A DNA stretch of 64,000 nucleotides from Pantoea sp050157905 (GCF_050157905.1 NZ_JBKIWZ010000001.1:806001-870000), one strand, 5' to 3'; shown: positions 17,992-27,614, counted from the first letter of the stretch. Notes: generated by a model not told the origin, from the sequence alone. Program-made: numbers and translations.

Positions 17992-19062
17992 TTAAGCCTG
18001 TGGCTGAGTTACAACGTCTTTGATGCCTTTAACATCGATTTCTACGCGACGGTCCGGAGACAGGCAGTCGATCAGGGCGTTACGGCCTTTCACGCTGTCA
18101 CAGGTGTTGCCGGTAACTGGGTTAGATTTACCCATGCCACGTGCAGAGATCTTGTTAGAAGGAATACCTTTAGAAACCAGGTAATCTACGACTGACTGAG
18201 CACGTTTCTCAGACAGTTTCTGGTTGTACTGCTCTGAACCGATGCGGTCGGTGAAGCCCAGTACGACAACGGAACCATCTTTAGGATCCATTGAGCTCAG
18301 CTGGCTGTACAGCTGATCCAGAGCCTGCTGGCCTTCTGGCTTCAGGGTAGATTTGTTGAAGGTGAACAGAACGTCAGACTTCAGAGTGAAACGCTTGGTT
18401 TCAACAACTGGAGCTGGTGCCGGAGCCGGAGCCGGAGCCGGAGCAGCGACGTCATCCTGACCGAAGCGGTATGAAACGCCTACGCTCAGCATGCCGTTGT
18501 CTGGACGTGCACCAACGGTCTGTGCATCACCGATGTTGTTAACCCACTGGTAATCCAGACGGGTAGCCCAGTTCTTAGTCAGCGCATATTCAACACCAAC
18601 TGCTGCCAGCGGAGAAACGCCGGTGTCGTGGTCGCTGATGCGGCCAGTAGTTGGGTTAGTCTGTGTGGAATCTGCACGCCATACCATGCCGCCCAGACGG
18701 GTGTAAACGTCCAGGTCGTCATAAATTGGGTAGCTCAGTTTAGCAGCCAGCTGGATGCCCTGTGCTTTGAACGCGCCGTTAGTCACAGTGCCTTTGTTCG
18801 GCATGCGGCCCAGCCAGTCATAGCCCATCTCGAAGCCCAGGTATGGGTTTGCCTGATAACCAACGAACGCACCTGCGCCCAGCTGGCTTTCATGAGTTGG
18901 ACCGTTGTTGTTTTCGTAACCGTGACCGTAGTAGCCAGTGTCGTGATACTGAGACCAGCCCAGTTTAGCACCGGTGTACCAGGTATCATCTTTAGGAGCG
19001 GCCTGCGCTACGGTAGCGAAGCCAGCCAGTGCCACTGCAATTGCGATAGCTGTCTTTTTCAT
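17992..19062 (-). CDS. ompA: Outer membrane protein OmpA
   Basis: A 356-residue porin-like structural protein. A signal peptide (MKKTAIAIAVALAG...AQA) precedes the eight-stranded N-terminal barrel, which starts at APKDDTWYTGAKLGW. A Pro-Ala hinge (APAPAPAPAPAP) follows, then the OmpA-C peptidoglycan-binding domain with LGFTDRIGSEQYNQKLSEKRA and two Cys near the C-terminus (NTCD...LIDC). The ATG at 19060-19062 has GAGGCGC upstream. The frame continues to 19137 but only through untranslated leader sequence. Confidence 0.97.
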   Translation of the reverse strand: MKKTAIAIAVALAGFATVAQAAPKDDTWYTGAKLGWSQYHDTGYYGHGYENNNGPTHESQLGAGAFVGYQANPYLGFEMGYDWLGRMPNKGTVTNGAFKAQGIQLAAKLSYPIYDDLDVYTRLGGMVWRADSTQTNPTTGRISDHDTGVSPLAAVGVEYALTKNWATRLDYQWVNNIGDAQTVGARPDNGMLSVGVSYRFGQDDVAAPAPAPAPAPAPVVETKRFTLKSDVLFTFNKSTLKPEGQQALDQLYSQLSSMDPKDGSVVVLGFTDRIGSEQYNQKLSEKRAQSVVDYLVSKGIPSNKISARGMGKSNPVTGNTCDSVKGRNALIDCLSPDRRVEIDVKGIKDVVTQPQA

Positions 19063-19225
19063 TTTGCGCCTCGTTATCATCCAAATAGGCAATGAGCAAA
19101 AAGGTTGCTCTTGGTTTAAATCCTTCGCCGGGTCCAAACGCTCGCTTATGACTCTACCGCAAAAAAACGGAGGTTATTGAGCACCCTGGCGAGATAAAGT
19201 CTACAACGAGATTGGAAACTTACAA
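19063..19225 (-). promoter_or_regulatory. ompA promoter and long 5' untranslated leader
   Basis: On the minus strand, TTGTAA (19220-19225) and TAGACT (19198-19203) are spaced by 16 bases and lie within a block closely resembling the E. coli ompA promoter (CTTGTAAGTTT...GTTGTAGACTTTA...CGCCAGGG). Transcription would start near 19190, giving a leader of about 130 bases. In E. coli this leader forms stabilising hairpins and is targeted by small RNAs. The rest of the 19226-19413 gap holds no gene. Confidence 0.65.
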
Positions 19226-19413
19226 GTATGATGTGAGGCACGACTGTAAAAAAACAGCGGTTTATACACAAATTCTAACAATTAGCCTGGCAGTATTGTC
19301 GCGGCAAAAAGCCCTGAAAACATGCTAAACCATTGTCAATACTCGAACTAACAGAATCAGTGGCTTAGCGACGACAGATAAGAAAAATAGCTTGGGAAAC
19401 TTCTGATTTTTAC

Positions 19414-19905
19414 TTAATGAAACAAATCCGACTGAATTTTTATGGCCGTTTGCGGTCTGAGTGGCGCTTCATGCGTTCCACTTGCCCGCAAAATCAGCCC
19501 CATCGCTTCACCTTCTGCCGCCGCATTTTCGAGTTGACGACGCTCATCTTCATCAAGCTCGTAAGGAATCCAGGCCAGAACGACACTGTAATTTCCTGTT
19601 CGCAGCGCCTTAACCATCGCTTCTACCGCATTCAGGCGTTCAGAATCAGCAATATGCATACTTTTATCGAGCGGCAGTCCCGATGCCTGAAGCCAGCTGC
19701 GATTCAGCTTGTGTGCCGGTGTTAACCAGAGCTGCCAGCGTGATTGCTGACTCAGTTGCTGTAACAGCGGCAGCAGTAACATCTGCATCATTCCAGGCTG
19801 CTCGCTGTAACGTAGCTCAGTAATGCCACCGGGCTGAGAAGCCGACAGAGATGAGGAGGCATAATGATGTGCATAGCGTGCATTATCAGGATGTTGTGTT
19901 CGCAT
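19414..19905 (-). CDS. sulA: SOS cell division inhibitor SulA
   Basis: A 163-residue RecA-fold protein that sequesters FtsZ during the SOS response and is degraded by Lon. The core MMQMLLLPLLQQLSQQSRWQ, WLQASGLPL and MVKALRTGNYSVVLAW match E. coli SulA. The C-terminal His (DLFH) corresponds to the Lon-recognition tail. A LexA box lies 20 bases before the start. The N-terminal 25 residues are divergent, as usual for this family. Confidence 0.94.
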   Translation of the reverse strand: MRTQHPDNARYAHHYASSSLSASQPGGITELRYSEQPGMMQMLLLPLLQQLSQQSRWQLWLTPAHKLNRSWLQASGLPLDKSMHIADSERLNAVEAMVKALRTGNYSVVLAWIPYELDEDERRQLENAAAEGEAMGLILRASGTHEAPLRPQTAIKIQSDLFH

Positions 19906-19924
19906 AAGGTAATCACCAGCAGTG

Positions 19925-19944
19925 GACTGTATGAATATACAGTA
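19925..19944 (-). promoter_or_regulatory. LexA (SOS) box of sulA
   Basis: On the minus strand the 20-mer is TACTGTATATTCATACAGTC, with the invariant CTG-N10-CAG core (19927-19942) and an AT-rich centre. It is close to the LexA consensus TACTGTATATATATACAGTA and ends 20 bases from the sulA start codon, the expected place for tight repression. Confidence 0.93.
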
Positions 19945-20116
19945 CTGTCATCCTGGATAAAGATCAACCCAAATTTCTGAAAACGTCTCGCAAAAAACGC
20001 GACAACCTGCGTTGAAGCCCTATTTATTCATTGAACCTGTAGTCGCTTTTTTCTATCTTCTAATTGCCTGATACCCAAGGCAATTTACAAGATATTTCTG
20101 ACATGGAGGTGGTGTA

Positions 20117-20746
20117 ATGAAAAAGGTAAATCCGGTTGTAGAGCGCTCCTGTGCGCGCCTGGCACCCTTAGGCCCGATAGAGTCCCGTACGCAGTTTGGT
20201 GGCTATGCGCTGGCGGTTGAAAGTGTGGTCTTCGCCCTGATCAACAAAGATGATCTTTACCTGCGTGCCAGTGAGCCTCTGCGTCAATATCTCACTGAGC
20301 GTCCCCTTCAGCCCCTGATCTTTCGCAAGCGGGGTAAGCTGGTCAGTCTTAACTATTTTCGGGTCGATGAAACGTTGTGGCACGATGCAGAACATCTGCT
20401 GGCACTCTCGGCTGCCTCATTAGAAACGGCCCAACTGGAGCTGGAAGATCGGCAGGCTTCGCCACGATTAAAAGATCTGCCTAATCTCAGCGTGCGTATG
20501 GAGATGATGCTCTATGAGGCGGGTGTTCTGAGTGTTAATCAACTTTATCAGATGGGCGCCAAACGCTGCTGGCTGAAGCTTAAAGCGATCAACCAGCACG
20601 TTGGTTTTCAGACCCTGCTGGCGCTGCAGGGGGCGATTACGGGTCATCACGCCGCTGCGCTACCGCAGGCTACCCGGACCGAGCTTGACGCCTGGTTTCA
20701 GCGCACACTGTTATCCAGCGCCGATCCCAGAAGCGGCGAAGGCTGA
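20117..20746 (+). CDS. sxy: TfoX/Sxy family competence regulator
   Basis: A 209-residue protein with an N-terminal TfoX domain (SRTQFGGYALAVESVVFALI, LYLRASE, NYFRVDETLW) and a C-terminal TfoX/helix-hairpin domain (RLKDLPNLSVRMEMMLYEAGV, GAKRCWLKLKAI). In E. coli Sxy works with CRP at CRP-S sites to activate DNA-uptake genes. GGAGGTGGTGTA precedes the ATG, an unusually strong ribosome site. The last 49 bases overlap, antisense, the 3' end of yccS. Confidence 0.93.
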   Translation: MKKVNPVVERSCARLAPLGPIESRTQFGGYALAVESVVFALINKDDLYLRASEPLRQYLTERPLQPLIFRKRGKLVSLNYFRVDETLWHDAEHLLALSAASLETAQLELEDRQASPRLKDLPNLSVRMEMMLYEAGVLSVNQLYQMGAKRCWLKLKAINQHVGFQTLLALQGAITGHHAAALPQATRTELDAWFQRTLLSSADPRSGEG

Positions 20747-22884
20747 TCGGTAATCAGCGTGCGGCGCAGGCGAGCGATTTCAGGCATCAATGCCACCAGC
20801 AAACCGAGTTGCTGCAGCACCAGCGGCGCACGCATATCTGCATGTGCGGCCAGCTGGCTGATTCGCTGAGCCAGCTGATGACGCATCGTTTCAGCCTGTT
20901 CATCACTGACCACATCCGTCTGAAGAACATCTTCCACATAGCAGACGGTGTCATCCAGTAACGCCAGCAGCTCCGGCGCAGTAATTTTATCGCGGTGTGC
21001 GCCCAGCGCCGAGATGTAACTTAAAAAAGAGTGATTGGAGCAGAGCAGCTGAAAAGCGGATTCGCGCAGCTTCTGGCTGGTGCGACTCTCGCTGCTCATA
21101 TTCGATACCACCGAGGCTAGTTCAGCATCTGCATTATGGGCGTCGCGACGGGCGATGCGGTAGGCCAGCCGGTTATCTTTGCCCTGATGGTATTGCTCCA
21201 TGATCGCGTCCAGATAGCGGCAGTTGGCTTTCAGCGTCCGTTCTGCCACTGCCGGTAGCTGACGAAATCGCCAGTCTGGCCAGATGAACGCGACAGCCAG
21301 CCAGGCCAGACCACAGCCGAGCAATGTATCCACGACCCGGGGCAGCGCGACTTCAAATCCTTCACCCAGAAGGTTAAAGCAGAGCAGGACCAGCAGGGTA
21401 ATAAACAGGGTGGCCTGGGCATACTGGACCTGACGAAAGGCGAAAAAGAGTACGCCGGAAATCACCACCAGAATTAATTGGCCTTCAATGGAGGGGACCA
21501 GCCATAGCACGGGCAGGCCAATCGCAATTCCGGCCAGCGTTCCGCCAATACGCAATGCCAGCCGTCGCTGCGTGGCATTGTAGTTGGGCTGACAGACAAA
21601 CAGGCTGGTCAGCAGAATCCAGTATCCCCGTTCCAGACCGGTGATTTGAATAAAACCATAGCCGATGCAGAGCACCACTGACATACGCACCGCATGCCGG
21701 AATAGCGCAGAGGCGGGGGAGAGATGGCGGCTGAAGCGCAGCCGGATGTCACTCCAGCCGCTCAATCCCTCCCGGGAAAGCAGATTATCACTATGCTGAG
21801 GATCGTCACCGGCCAGCGTCTGTTCTGATTCAATTGACGCCAGTTGTGCATCAATGGCGCGCAGATTGCGTAATAGCCAGAACAGCGCACCCGTATGGGC
21901 GGCTTCAGGTTCATGCTGTGCCAGACGTTCAATTGCCTTTTGCAGACGCTCAAAGGCGCGCTCAAACCGGCTGTCATGGACCCATCGTTCGCGCATCAGA
22001 ATACAGTGCGACAGCTGACGGCAGGCCTGAGCCTGCATATTAAGGAGACGCTGAAAGCGAAACAGAATTTCGTTATAGCGCCAGTCGCCGCGCAGCAGAT
22101 GATATTGCAGATGAGATGAGCTGGCCCGCTCGTGAATATCCTGCGCGACAAAGTAGTAGTGCAGGCTGCGGCGGGTGCCGCGCGAACCGCGATCGCCGCG
22201 CAGACGGCTCTGCAATGTGGTTTTGGTCAGGTTAAGCTGGGCCACCAGCTGACTGTTAACCATCGCCGCATCTATAAACGCAGCATCATCCTGGTCGCCG
22301 GCATCCGGATCGAACAGGTTTGCCTTGGCATCCAGATAACGGGCCAGTTGTGAAAAACTGCCCGCCAGTTGCTCCTGGACCGGCCGGACAGGAAACATCA
22401 GATGACCCAGCAACGTCAGCAGGTTGTACCACAGCGCGCCCACCAGCAGCAGTATCGGCTGCATATACCACTGGCTGAACAGGCCGATTCCAAGCATGGT
22501 ATAAACCGCAATCAGCAGCGCACCGAAGGCGATGGTGGCATAGCGCTGGCCAAGCGCACCCAGCAGAATAAAACCCCAGGTGGAGATCGCCAGCCCGGCC
22601 ATAAACGCCAGCGGATAGGGAAAAAGCAATTCGACAGACACTGAGGCGATGCAGAAGCAGAGCAGCGTAATCAGCAGATTTTTCAGGCGGCCAGTTAGCC
22701 GATCGTCGAGATCGGCCAGCGCCGCCGCTACGACCCCCAGCGTCAGCGGAATCGTCCATTCAATCTGCTGCAGCCACCAGGGGATTGCTGCACAGCCGCT
22801 CAGCGCGAACAAAATCCGCAGCAGATATCGCCAGGTGCTGTTAAAGAGATATTTGCGCCAGCCCGGCAGTGTCGGTGACAACAT
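20698..22884 (-). CDS. yccS: YccS family inner membrane protein (FUSC superfamily)
   Basis: About 728 residues with two clusters of roughly five to six transmembrane helices, each followed by a soluble domain, the layout of the YccS/YhfK and FUSC families. Conserved segments include WTIPLTLGVVAAALADLDDRL, RYATIAFGALLIA, GDRGSRGTRRSLHYYFVAQDIHERASSSH and YWILLTSLFVCQPNYNATQRR. Function is unproven; relatives are putative aromatic-acid efflux proteins. The ATG at 22882-22884 lies one base after the yccF stop, so translation is probably coupled. Its 3' end overlaps sxy on the opposite strand. Confidence 0.93.
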   Translation of the reverse strand: MLSPTLPGWRKYLFNSTWRYLLRILFALSGCAAIPWWLQQIEWTIPLTLGVVAAALADLDDRLTGRLKNLLITLLCFCIASVSVELLFPYPLAFMAGLAISTWGFILLGALGQRYATIAFGALLIAVYTMLGIGLFSQWYMQPILLLVGALWYNLLTLLGHLMFPVRPVQEQLAGSFSQLARYLDAKANLFDPDAGDQDDAAFIDAAMVNSQLVAQLNLTKTTLQSRLRGDRGSRGTRRSLHYYFVAQDIHERASSSHLQYHLLRGDWRYNEILFRFQRLLNMQAQACRQLSHCILMRERWVHDSRFERAFERLQKAIERLAQHEPEAAHTGALFWLLRNLRAIDAQLASIESEQTLAGDDPQHSDNLLSREGLSGWSDIRLRFSRHLSPASALFRHAVRMSVVLCIGYGFIQITGLERGYWILLTSLFVCQPNYNATQRRLALRIGGTLAGIAIGLPVLWLVPSIEGQLILVVISGVLFFAFRQVQYAQATLFITLLVLLCFNLLGEGFEVALPRVVDTLLGCGLAWLAVAFIWPDWRFRQLPAVAERTLKANCRYLDAIMEQYHQGKDNRLAYRIARRDAHNADAELASVVSNMSSESRTSQKLRESAFQLLCSNHSFLSYISALGAHRDKITAPELLALLDDTVCYVEDVLQTDVVSDEQAETMRHQLAQRISQLAAHADMRAPLVLQQLGLLVALMPEIARLRRTLITDQPSPLLGSALDNSVR

Positions 22885-22885
22885 A

Positions 22886-23326
22886 TTAATAGCGGCGGGC
22901 ATTGGCTTCGCGCGCGGCACGCGCCTCTTCCACCGACACGACACGACGGCCCACCGGCCAGAGCGCGATCGCGGCGATCTTAAAGTTAGCAATCCCCACC
23001 GGAATGCCGATGATGCTGAGACACTGCACAATACCCACGGAAATATGAGAAAGACAGAGCCACCAGCCGAAGAAAATCAGCCAGAAAATATTCAGGAAGG
23101 TGCCGCCGGTGTTCATGATGGCGCTCTTACTTTCGGGCCGCAGCACATCGACATGCACGGCCTCATTGCCAAACGGCAACAGCGAGATTTTGGTGATTTC
23201 CCAGCATGATCGCGTCAGCGGCAGGGTAAAAATCAGCACAATGCTGACAAGCGTGGCAAACAGCCAGCTCAGGGTGGTGAAAAAGCCGCCCAGAACAAAA
23301 TTCAGAATATTTAAAACAGTGCGCAT
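22886..23326 (-). CDS. yccF: YccF family inner membrane protein
   Basis: A 146-residue protein with several membrane segments, matching E. coli YccF over nearly its whole length (LTRSCWEITKISLLPFGNEA, LNIFWLIFFGWWLCL, IGIPVGIANFKIAAIALWPVGR). Function unknown. The ATG at 23324-23326 has AAGGAAAAG upstream. It forms a two-gene unit with yccS and is divergent from helD. Confidence 0.94.
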   Translation of the reverse strand: MRTVLNILNFVLGGFFTTLSWLFATLVSIVLIFTLPLTRSCWEITKISLLPFGNEAVHVDVLRPESKSAIMNTGGTFLNIFWLIFFGWWLCLSHISVGIVQCLSIIGIPVGIANFKIAAIALWPVGRRVVSVEEARAAREANARRY

Positions 23327-23449
23327 GATCTTCTTTTCCTTTTGCATTCCGCAAGATGTGACGCCAAGTTTAGCTTGTTTTAAGGCTGGAGCGCCAAGGG
23401 TCTGACAGGTAAACTCCCCCTAATCCTATTCTCTGACGTTGGTGTCGGC

Positions 23450-25504
23450 GTGGAACTGAAAGCAACTTCGATGGGCAAACGGCTTGCCCAGCATCCTTAT
23501 AATCGTGTCCGTCTGCTGGCGGCGGGCGTCGAAGTCAGTGGTGATAAGCACGAGTATCTGATCCCGTTTAACCAGTTACTGGACATCGCCTGCAAGCGCG
23601 GGCTGGTATGGGGCGAGCTGGAGTTTTTACTGGCAGATGAAAAAGTGGTGCGGCTGCACGGAACGGAATGGCAGGAGACGCAGCGCTTTCACCACTATCT
23701 GATGCAGGCCTGGCAGCGCTGGAGCCTGGAGATGAGTGCAGTGTGCTGCGAAGTGCTGCAGGCCCTGAGCGATGAGATCCGGGCCTTCAGCGCACAGGAC
23801 CGCTGGCTCAATCGCCACGAGCTGCAGGGGCTGAAAAGCCGCATTCTCGATCAGTTCGATGCTTTGCCCCTGCCGCTTGCCCGCCTGAACGCGTTTGCTG
23901 ACTGCCGTGATAACCTGACGTTCTGTCAGCAGTGGCTGGAGCAGGGCGAAGCGGCCCTGCGGCAGCGCAATCGCGACTGGACGGCGGCCATGCTGACCCG
24001 TTATCAGACCTTCTTCGCCAGCGTTGAAAGTACGCCGCTCAATCCTTCGCAGTGTGAGGCGGTGGTGAATGGCGAGGATTCTCTGCTGGTGCTGGCAGGC
24101 GCAGGCAGCGGAAAAACATCCGTGCTGGTCGCGCGGGCGGGCTGGTTGATGCAGCGTAATCTGGCCAGCGCCGGACAGATCCTGCTGCTGGCCTTTGGCC
24201 GGGAAGCCGCCGAAGAGATGAATGCACGTATTCAGTCGCGGCTGTCGGCCAGTGAGATTCAGGCGCGAACCTTTCATTCGCTGGCATTGCACATTATTCG
24301 CGAAGGCAGCAGCAAACAGCCGGTCGTCAGCCAGCTGGAGAGTGATGCCGAGGCGCGTCGCACGCTACTGATTCAGACGTGGCGACAACAGTGCCACGAG
24401 AAAAAGTCGCAGGCTAACGGCTGGCGTCAGTGGTTGCGCGACGAACTGGCGTGGGAGGTGCCGGAGGGACCTTTCTGGGAAGATGACAGACTGGCAAAAC
24501 GCCTGTCAACGCGGCTGGAACGCTGGCTTGGCCTGATGCGCATGCATGGCGGTGCCCAGGCCGCCATGATTGCAGAGGTGCCGGAGGCGATCCGGGAGCA
24601 ATTCAGCAAACGGATTAAACTGATGGCGCCGTTGCTGAAAGCCTGGAAGAGCGCCCTGAAAGAGGAGGGGGCCGTTGATTTTTCCGGTCTGATCCACCAG
24701 GCGATCGCCATTCTGGAAAAAGGCCGATTCATCAGCCCGTGGAAACACATTCTGGTGGACGAATTTCAGGATATCTCGCCTCAGCGTGCCGCCCTGCTCA
24801 GCGCCCTGCGCCAGCAGAATAAGCGCACTGCGCTGTTTGCGGTGGGCGATGACTGGCAGGCGATCTACCGCTTCAGCGGGGCAGAAATGACGCTGACCAC
24901 AGCGTTTCATCACTACTTCGGTGAGGGCGACCGTTGTGTGCTGGATACAACCTACCGGTTTAACGATCGCATCGGCGACATTGCCAACCGGTTTATCCAG
25001 CAGAACCCCCAGCAGCTGGCAAAACCACTCAACAGCATCACTCAAGGCAATAAGAAGTCGATTGCCCTGCTGGCAGAGGACCAGCTTGAAGCTTTACTGA
25101 ATAAACTCAGCGGCTACGCGAAGCCGGATGAACGGATCCTGCTGCTGGCACGTTATCACTACCTGCGTCCTGACTTACTGGATAAAGCCCGGACCCGCTG
25201 GCCAAAACTTAATCTGACCTTTATGACAATACATGCCAGCAAAGGTCAGCAGGCGGACTACGTCATTCTGCTGGGACTGAGACAGGGTAGAGAGGGTTTT
25301 CCGGCAGAAGTCCGCGAGTCCGTGATCGAACAGGGACTGTTGCCGCAGCCTGAGGCGTTTCCGGATGCGGAAGAGCGCCGTCTGGCTTATGTGGCGCTGA
25401 CGCGCGCGCGCCAGCAGGTTTTTCTGATGTTCGACAAGGCCGCGCCGTCACCCTTCGTTGACCATTTCCGCGAGCTGGGCGTGCCGGTGCTGCGTAAAGC
25501 CTGA
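23450..25504 (+). CDS. helD: DNA helicase IV (HelD), superfamily 1
   Basis: A 684-residue UvrD-like 3'-to-5' helicase. A family-specific N-terminal domain (MELKATSMGKRLAQHPYNRV) precedes the helicase motifs: Walker A LAGAGSGKTSVLVARA, motif II HILVDEFQDISPQRAALL, motif III VGDDWQAIYRFSGA, motif IV LDTTYRFNDRIG, motif V MTIHASKGQQADYVI and motif VI RLAYVALTRAR. The frame begins with GTG, giving the exact E. coli N-terminus, though no clear ribosome site is visible. Confidence 0.96.
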   Translation: MELKATSMGKRLAQHPYNRVRLLAAGVEVSGDKHEYLIPFNQLLDIACKRGLVWGELEFLLADEKVVRLHGTEWQETQRFHHYLMQAWQRWSLEMSAVCCEVLQALSDEIRAFSAQDRWLNRHELQGLKSRILDQFDALPLPLARLNAFADCRDNLTFCQQWLEQGEAALRQRNRDWTAAMLTRYQTFFASVESTPLNPSQCEAVVNGEDSLLVLAGAGSGKTSVLVARAGWLMQRNLASAGQILLLAFGREAAEEMNARIQSRLSASEIQARTFHSLALHIIREGSSKQPVVSQLESDAEARRTLLIQTWRQQCHEKKSQANGWRQWLRDELAWEVPEGPFWEDDRLAKRLSTRLERWLGLMRMHGGAQAAMIAEVPEAIREQFSKRIKLMAPLLKAWKSALKEEGAVDFSGLIHQAIAILEKGRFISPWKHILVDEFQDISPQRAALLSALRQQNKRTALFAVGDDWQAIYRFSGAEMTLTTAFHHYFGEGDRCVLDTTYRFNDRIGDIANRFIQQNPQQLAKPLNSITQGNKKSIALLAEDQLEALLNKLSGYAKPDERILLLARYHYLRPDLLDKARTRWPKLNLTFMTIHASKGQQADYVILLGLRQGREGFPAEVRESVIEQGLLPQPEAFPDAEERRLAYVALTRARQQVFLMFDKAAPSPFVDHFRELGVPVLRKA

Positions 25505-25505
25505 G

Positions 25506-25964
25506 TTACTTCAGACGATCGGCCAGATAACGCGCATAGTCCGGGATCTGAATAGCGACGGATTGTGCAAACAGGGGGGACCGGATAATAAAGTCAGCCG
25601 TGGAGCGGTTCGTGGCGACAGGTATATTCCAGACCGTTGCCAGACGCAGCAGTGCCTTTACATCCGGATCGTGGGGCACCGCGTTGAGCGGGTCCCAGAA
25701 AAAAATCAGTGCATCGATCTTTCCTTCTGAAATCAGCGCGCCGACCTGCTGGTCGCCGCCCATTGGTCCGCTCAGCATTGCGGTCACATTCAGGCCGGTA
25801 TCGCGGTTGATCAGATTTCCTGTGGTGCCGGTGGCATAGAGGTGATGAGGTTCCAGCGCGGGCTGATTCTGTTTTACCCAGTCCAGCAGAGCGGCTTTGC
25901 AGTGGTCATGGGCGACCAGTGCAATATGTTTTTTGATGCCAAGAGTGCGAATCGTCTGTTCCAT
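25506..25964 (-). CDS. mgsA: Methylglyoxal synthase
   Basis: A 152-residue enzyme converting dihydroxyacetone phosphate to methylglyoxal and phosphate, a bypass that relieves phosphosugar stress. The catalytic and binding residues are present: His19 (VAHDHCK), Asp71 (SGPMGGDQQ), Asp91, His98 and Asp101 (FFWDPLNAVPHDPD), and STADFI near the C-terminus. Its stop lies one base from the helD stop on the opposite strand. Same length as E. coli MgsA. Confidence 0.97.
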   Translation of the reverse strand: MEQTIRTLGIKKHIALVAHDHCKAALLDWVKQNQPALEPHHLYATGTTGNLINRDTGLNVTAMLSGPMGGDQQVGALISEGKIDALIFFWDPLNAVPHDPDVKALLRLATVWNIPVATNRSTADFIIRSPLFAQSVAIQIPDYARYLADRLK

Positions 25965-26031
25965 CGAAGCTTCCTCATACGCCTGTCAGCAGGCGGAAAA
26001 TCATGAGTTTACCTCTGGTTTTTCAGCACTA

Positions 26032-26673
26032 TCAACTTGTACGTAACATTTTGACCAGCGCCAGGAACTGCTGACGGGTAGCTTCGTCAAAGCGCTGGAA
26101 CCAGCGGTGCAGCGAAGGCAGTTCTGCCTGGGTTGTCCAGTCCAGATCGGCGGTTAACTGCACGGAAGAGGGAGTGTCAGCGGCGACGTGCGCAAAGCGG
26201 GGCACCGAGGCGATCTGACGGGTACGATTGTAGTTCAGCATCGCCTTTTCCATATCCGGGAGGGCCATTGCGGGCAGATGGTCGCGCGCACTGCTAATCT
26301 CGACGCCTTTTTCATCCACTAGCTGAAAATTCATGTTGCGGTCGAAATGAACACGCTCACGCTTTGTTTCCAGAGCCGGTAGCCGGATAGTCAGGGTTTT
26401 GGCGGCGGCGGTAAAGGTGACAATCATCGGCAGCGACTGCCAGGCGGTCAGGTGATCTTTATGGCCTTTATACTGCTGCTCTACCCGAAACAGAAACTGA
26501 TGCTGGCCGCGTTCCAGCTCCAGGCTGTCTGCTCCTTTAAGCAGTGAACCTGAAATCTTTCGACCATCCAGCACCAGCAGATCAATCTGAGGATCAAGCT
26601 TTAATGTGATGGCAGAACAGGACGCCGACACGAGGAGAGCCAGTAACCCCGTGACAGCCAGCGACAGCTTCAT
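26032..26673 (-). CDS. csgI: DUF2057 periplasmic protein CsgI (YccT family), curli inhibitor homologue
   Basis: A 213-residue secreted protein with a signal peptide (MKLSLAVTGLLALLVSASCSA). It has the DUF2057 pattern ITLKLDPQIDLLVLDGRKISG, GADSLELERGQHQFLFRVEQQYK and LTIRLPALETKRERVHFDRN. E. coli YccT was renamed CsgI because it inhibits curli formation; whether that applies here depends on curli genes not seen in this window. Divergent from yccU. Confidence 0.85.
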   Translation of the reverse strand: MKLSLAVTGLLALLVSASCSAITLKLDPQIDLLVLDGRKISGSLLKGADSLELERGQHQFLFRVEQQYKGHKDHLTAWQSLPMIVTFTAAAKTLTIRLPALETKRERVHFDRNMNFQLVDEKGVEISSARDHLPAMALPDMEKAMLNYNRTRQIASVPRFAHVAADTPSSVQLTADLDWTTQAELPSLHRWFQRFDEATRQQFLALVKMLRTS

Positions 26674-26847
26674 TTCAACTCCGGTACCAGTGACAGAAAG
26701 AATATGTGTAGCAAATTTTTACATTATGGCAGTTAATTTACATTTAAACATATTTATTCGTGCGCGGGCTCAATAAATTATGTGAGCGCCTTACCCGCCA
26801 GGGGGCGCACGCATCTACACTCAATTCTGGCCTGAAAGGAGATAAAC

Positions 26848-27261
26848 ATGAACGACCAGACAATTCGTGATGTGCTGACGCGTACCCAACGTATCGCCTT
26901 AGTTGGGGCAAGCGATCGCCCCGAGCGTCCCAGCTTTGGTGTAATGAAATATCTGCTCGATCAGGGCTATGAGGTCATTCCGGTCAGTCCAAAACTGGCA
27001 GGCAAAACCTTGCTGGGTCAGCAGGCTTACGCCACGCTGGCGGAAGTGCCAGGTGAGATTGATATTGTGGACGTGTTTCGCAACGCTGAAGCCGCGTGGG
27101 GAGTGGCACAGGACGCAATTGCGGCCGGGGCAAAAACATTATGGCTGCAGCTGGGTGTGATCAATGAGCAGGCGGCGGTGCTGGCTCAGGATGCCGGACT
27201 GACGGTTATTATGGACCGCTGTCCGAAAATTGAAATCCCGCGACTGGGGATCTCTCGCTAA
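26848..27261 (+). CDS. yccU: CoA-binding protein YccU
   Basis: A 137-residue Rossmann-fold protein of the CoA_binding_2 family. It has IALVGASDRPERPSFGVMKYLL at the nucleotide site, and VIPVSPKLAGKTLLGQQAYATLAEVP and LWLQLGVINEQA downstream, ending in MDRCPKIEIPRL. Physiological role unknown. AAAGGAG precedes the ATG. Convergent with hspQ. Confidence 0.93.
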   Translation: MNDQTIRDVLTRTQRIALVGASDRPERPSFGVMKYLLDQGYEVIPVSPKLAGKTLLGQQAYATLAEVPGEIDIVDVFRNAEAAWGVAQDAIAAGAKTLWLQLGVINEQAAVLAQDAGLTVIMDRCPKIEIPRLGISR

Positions 27262-27296
27262 AAGTAAAACGTGGCGGCAGAGGGTGCCGCCACAGA

Positions 27297-27614
27297 TTAG
27301 TGCCGCAGATGCGGCGCCTGAAGCTGCTGACGCACTGATGCGGCCAGCTCATCCATCGAAGGCTGCTCAGGATGTTCCACGCTGGTTTCGCCTGAAAGCT
27401 GAATTTCAGCCACGTAGGTATGCACCTGATCGCCTTCTTCATCTTCCATCACGACGTGATACCAGGGCGCGGTACGCATCTTCTCTTCCGCACCCACGTC
27501 TTCGATTTTAGGCTCATCCAGTGAGTATTCAGCATCGACATCGACGATAACGCCCAGTACGCCGGACAGACGATGACGAACCTGCTGACCAATACCAAAT
27601 TTACTGGCAATCAT
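27297..27614 (-). CDS. hspQ: Heat shock protein HspQ
   Basis: A 105-residue protein, identical in length to E. coli HspQ (YccV), a hemimethylated-DNA-binding-fold protein that acts as a Lon specificity enhancer and affects DnaA stability. Motifs are KFGIGQQVRHRLSGVLGVIVDVD, APWYHVVMEDEEGDQVHTYVAE and EHPEQPSMDELAA. The ATG at 27612-27614 follows GGAGGTCACT; the in-frame extension to 27635 is not conserved. Confidence 0.95.
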   Translation of the reverse strand: MIASKFGIGQQVRHRLSGVLGVIVDVDAEYSLDEPKIEDVGAEEKMRTAPWYHVVMEDEEGDQVHTYVAEIQLSGETSVEHPEQPSMDELAASVRQQLQAPHLRH

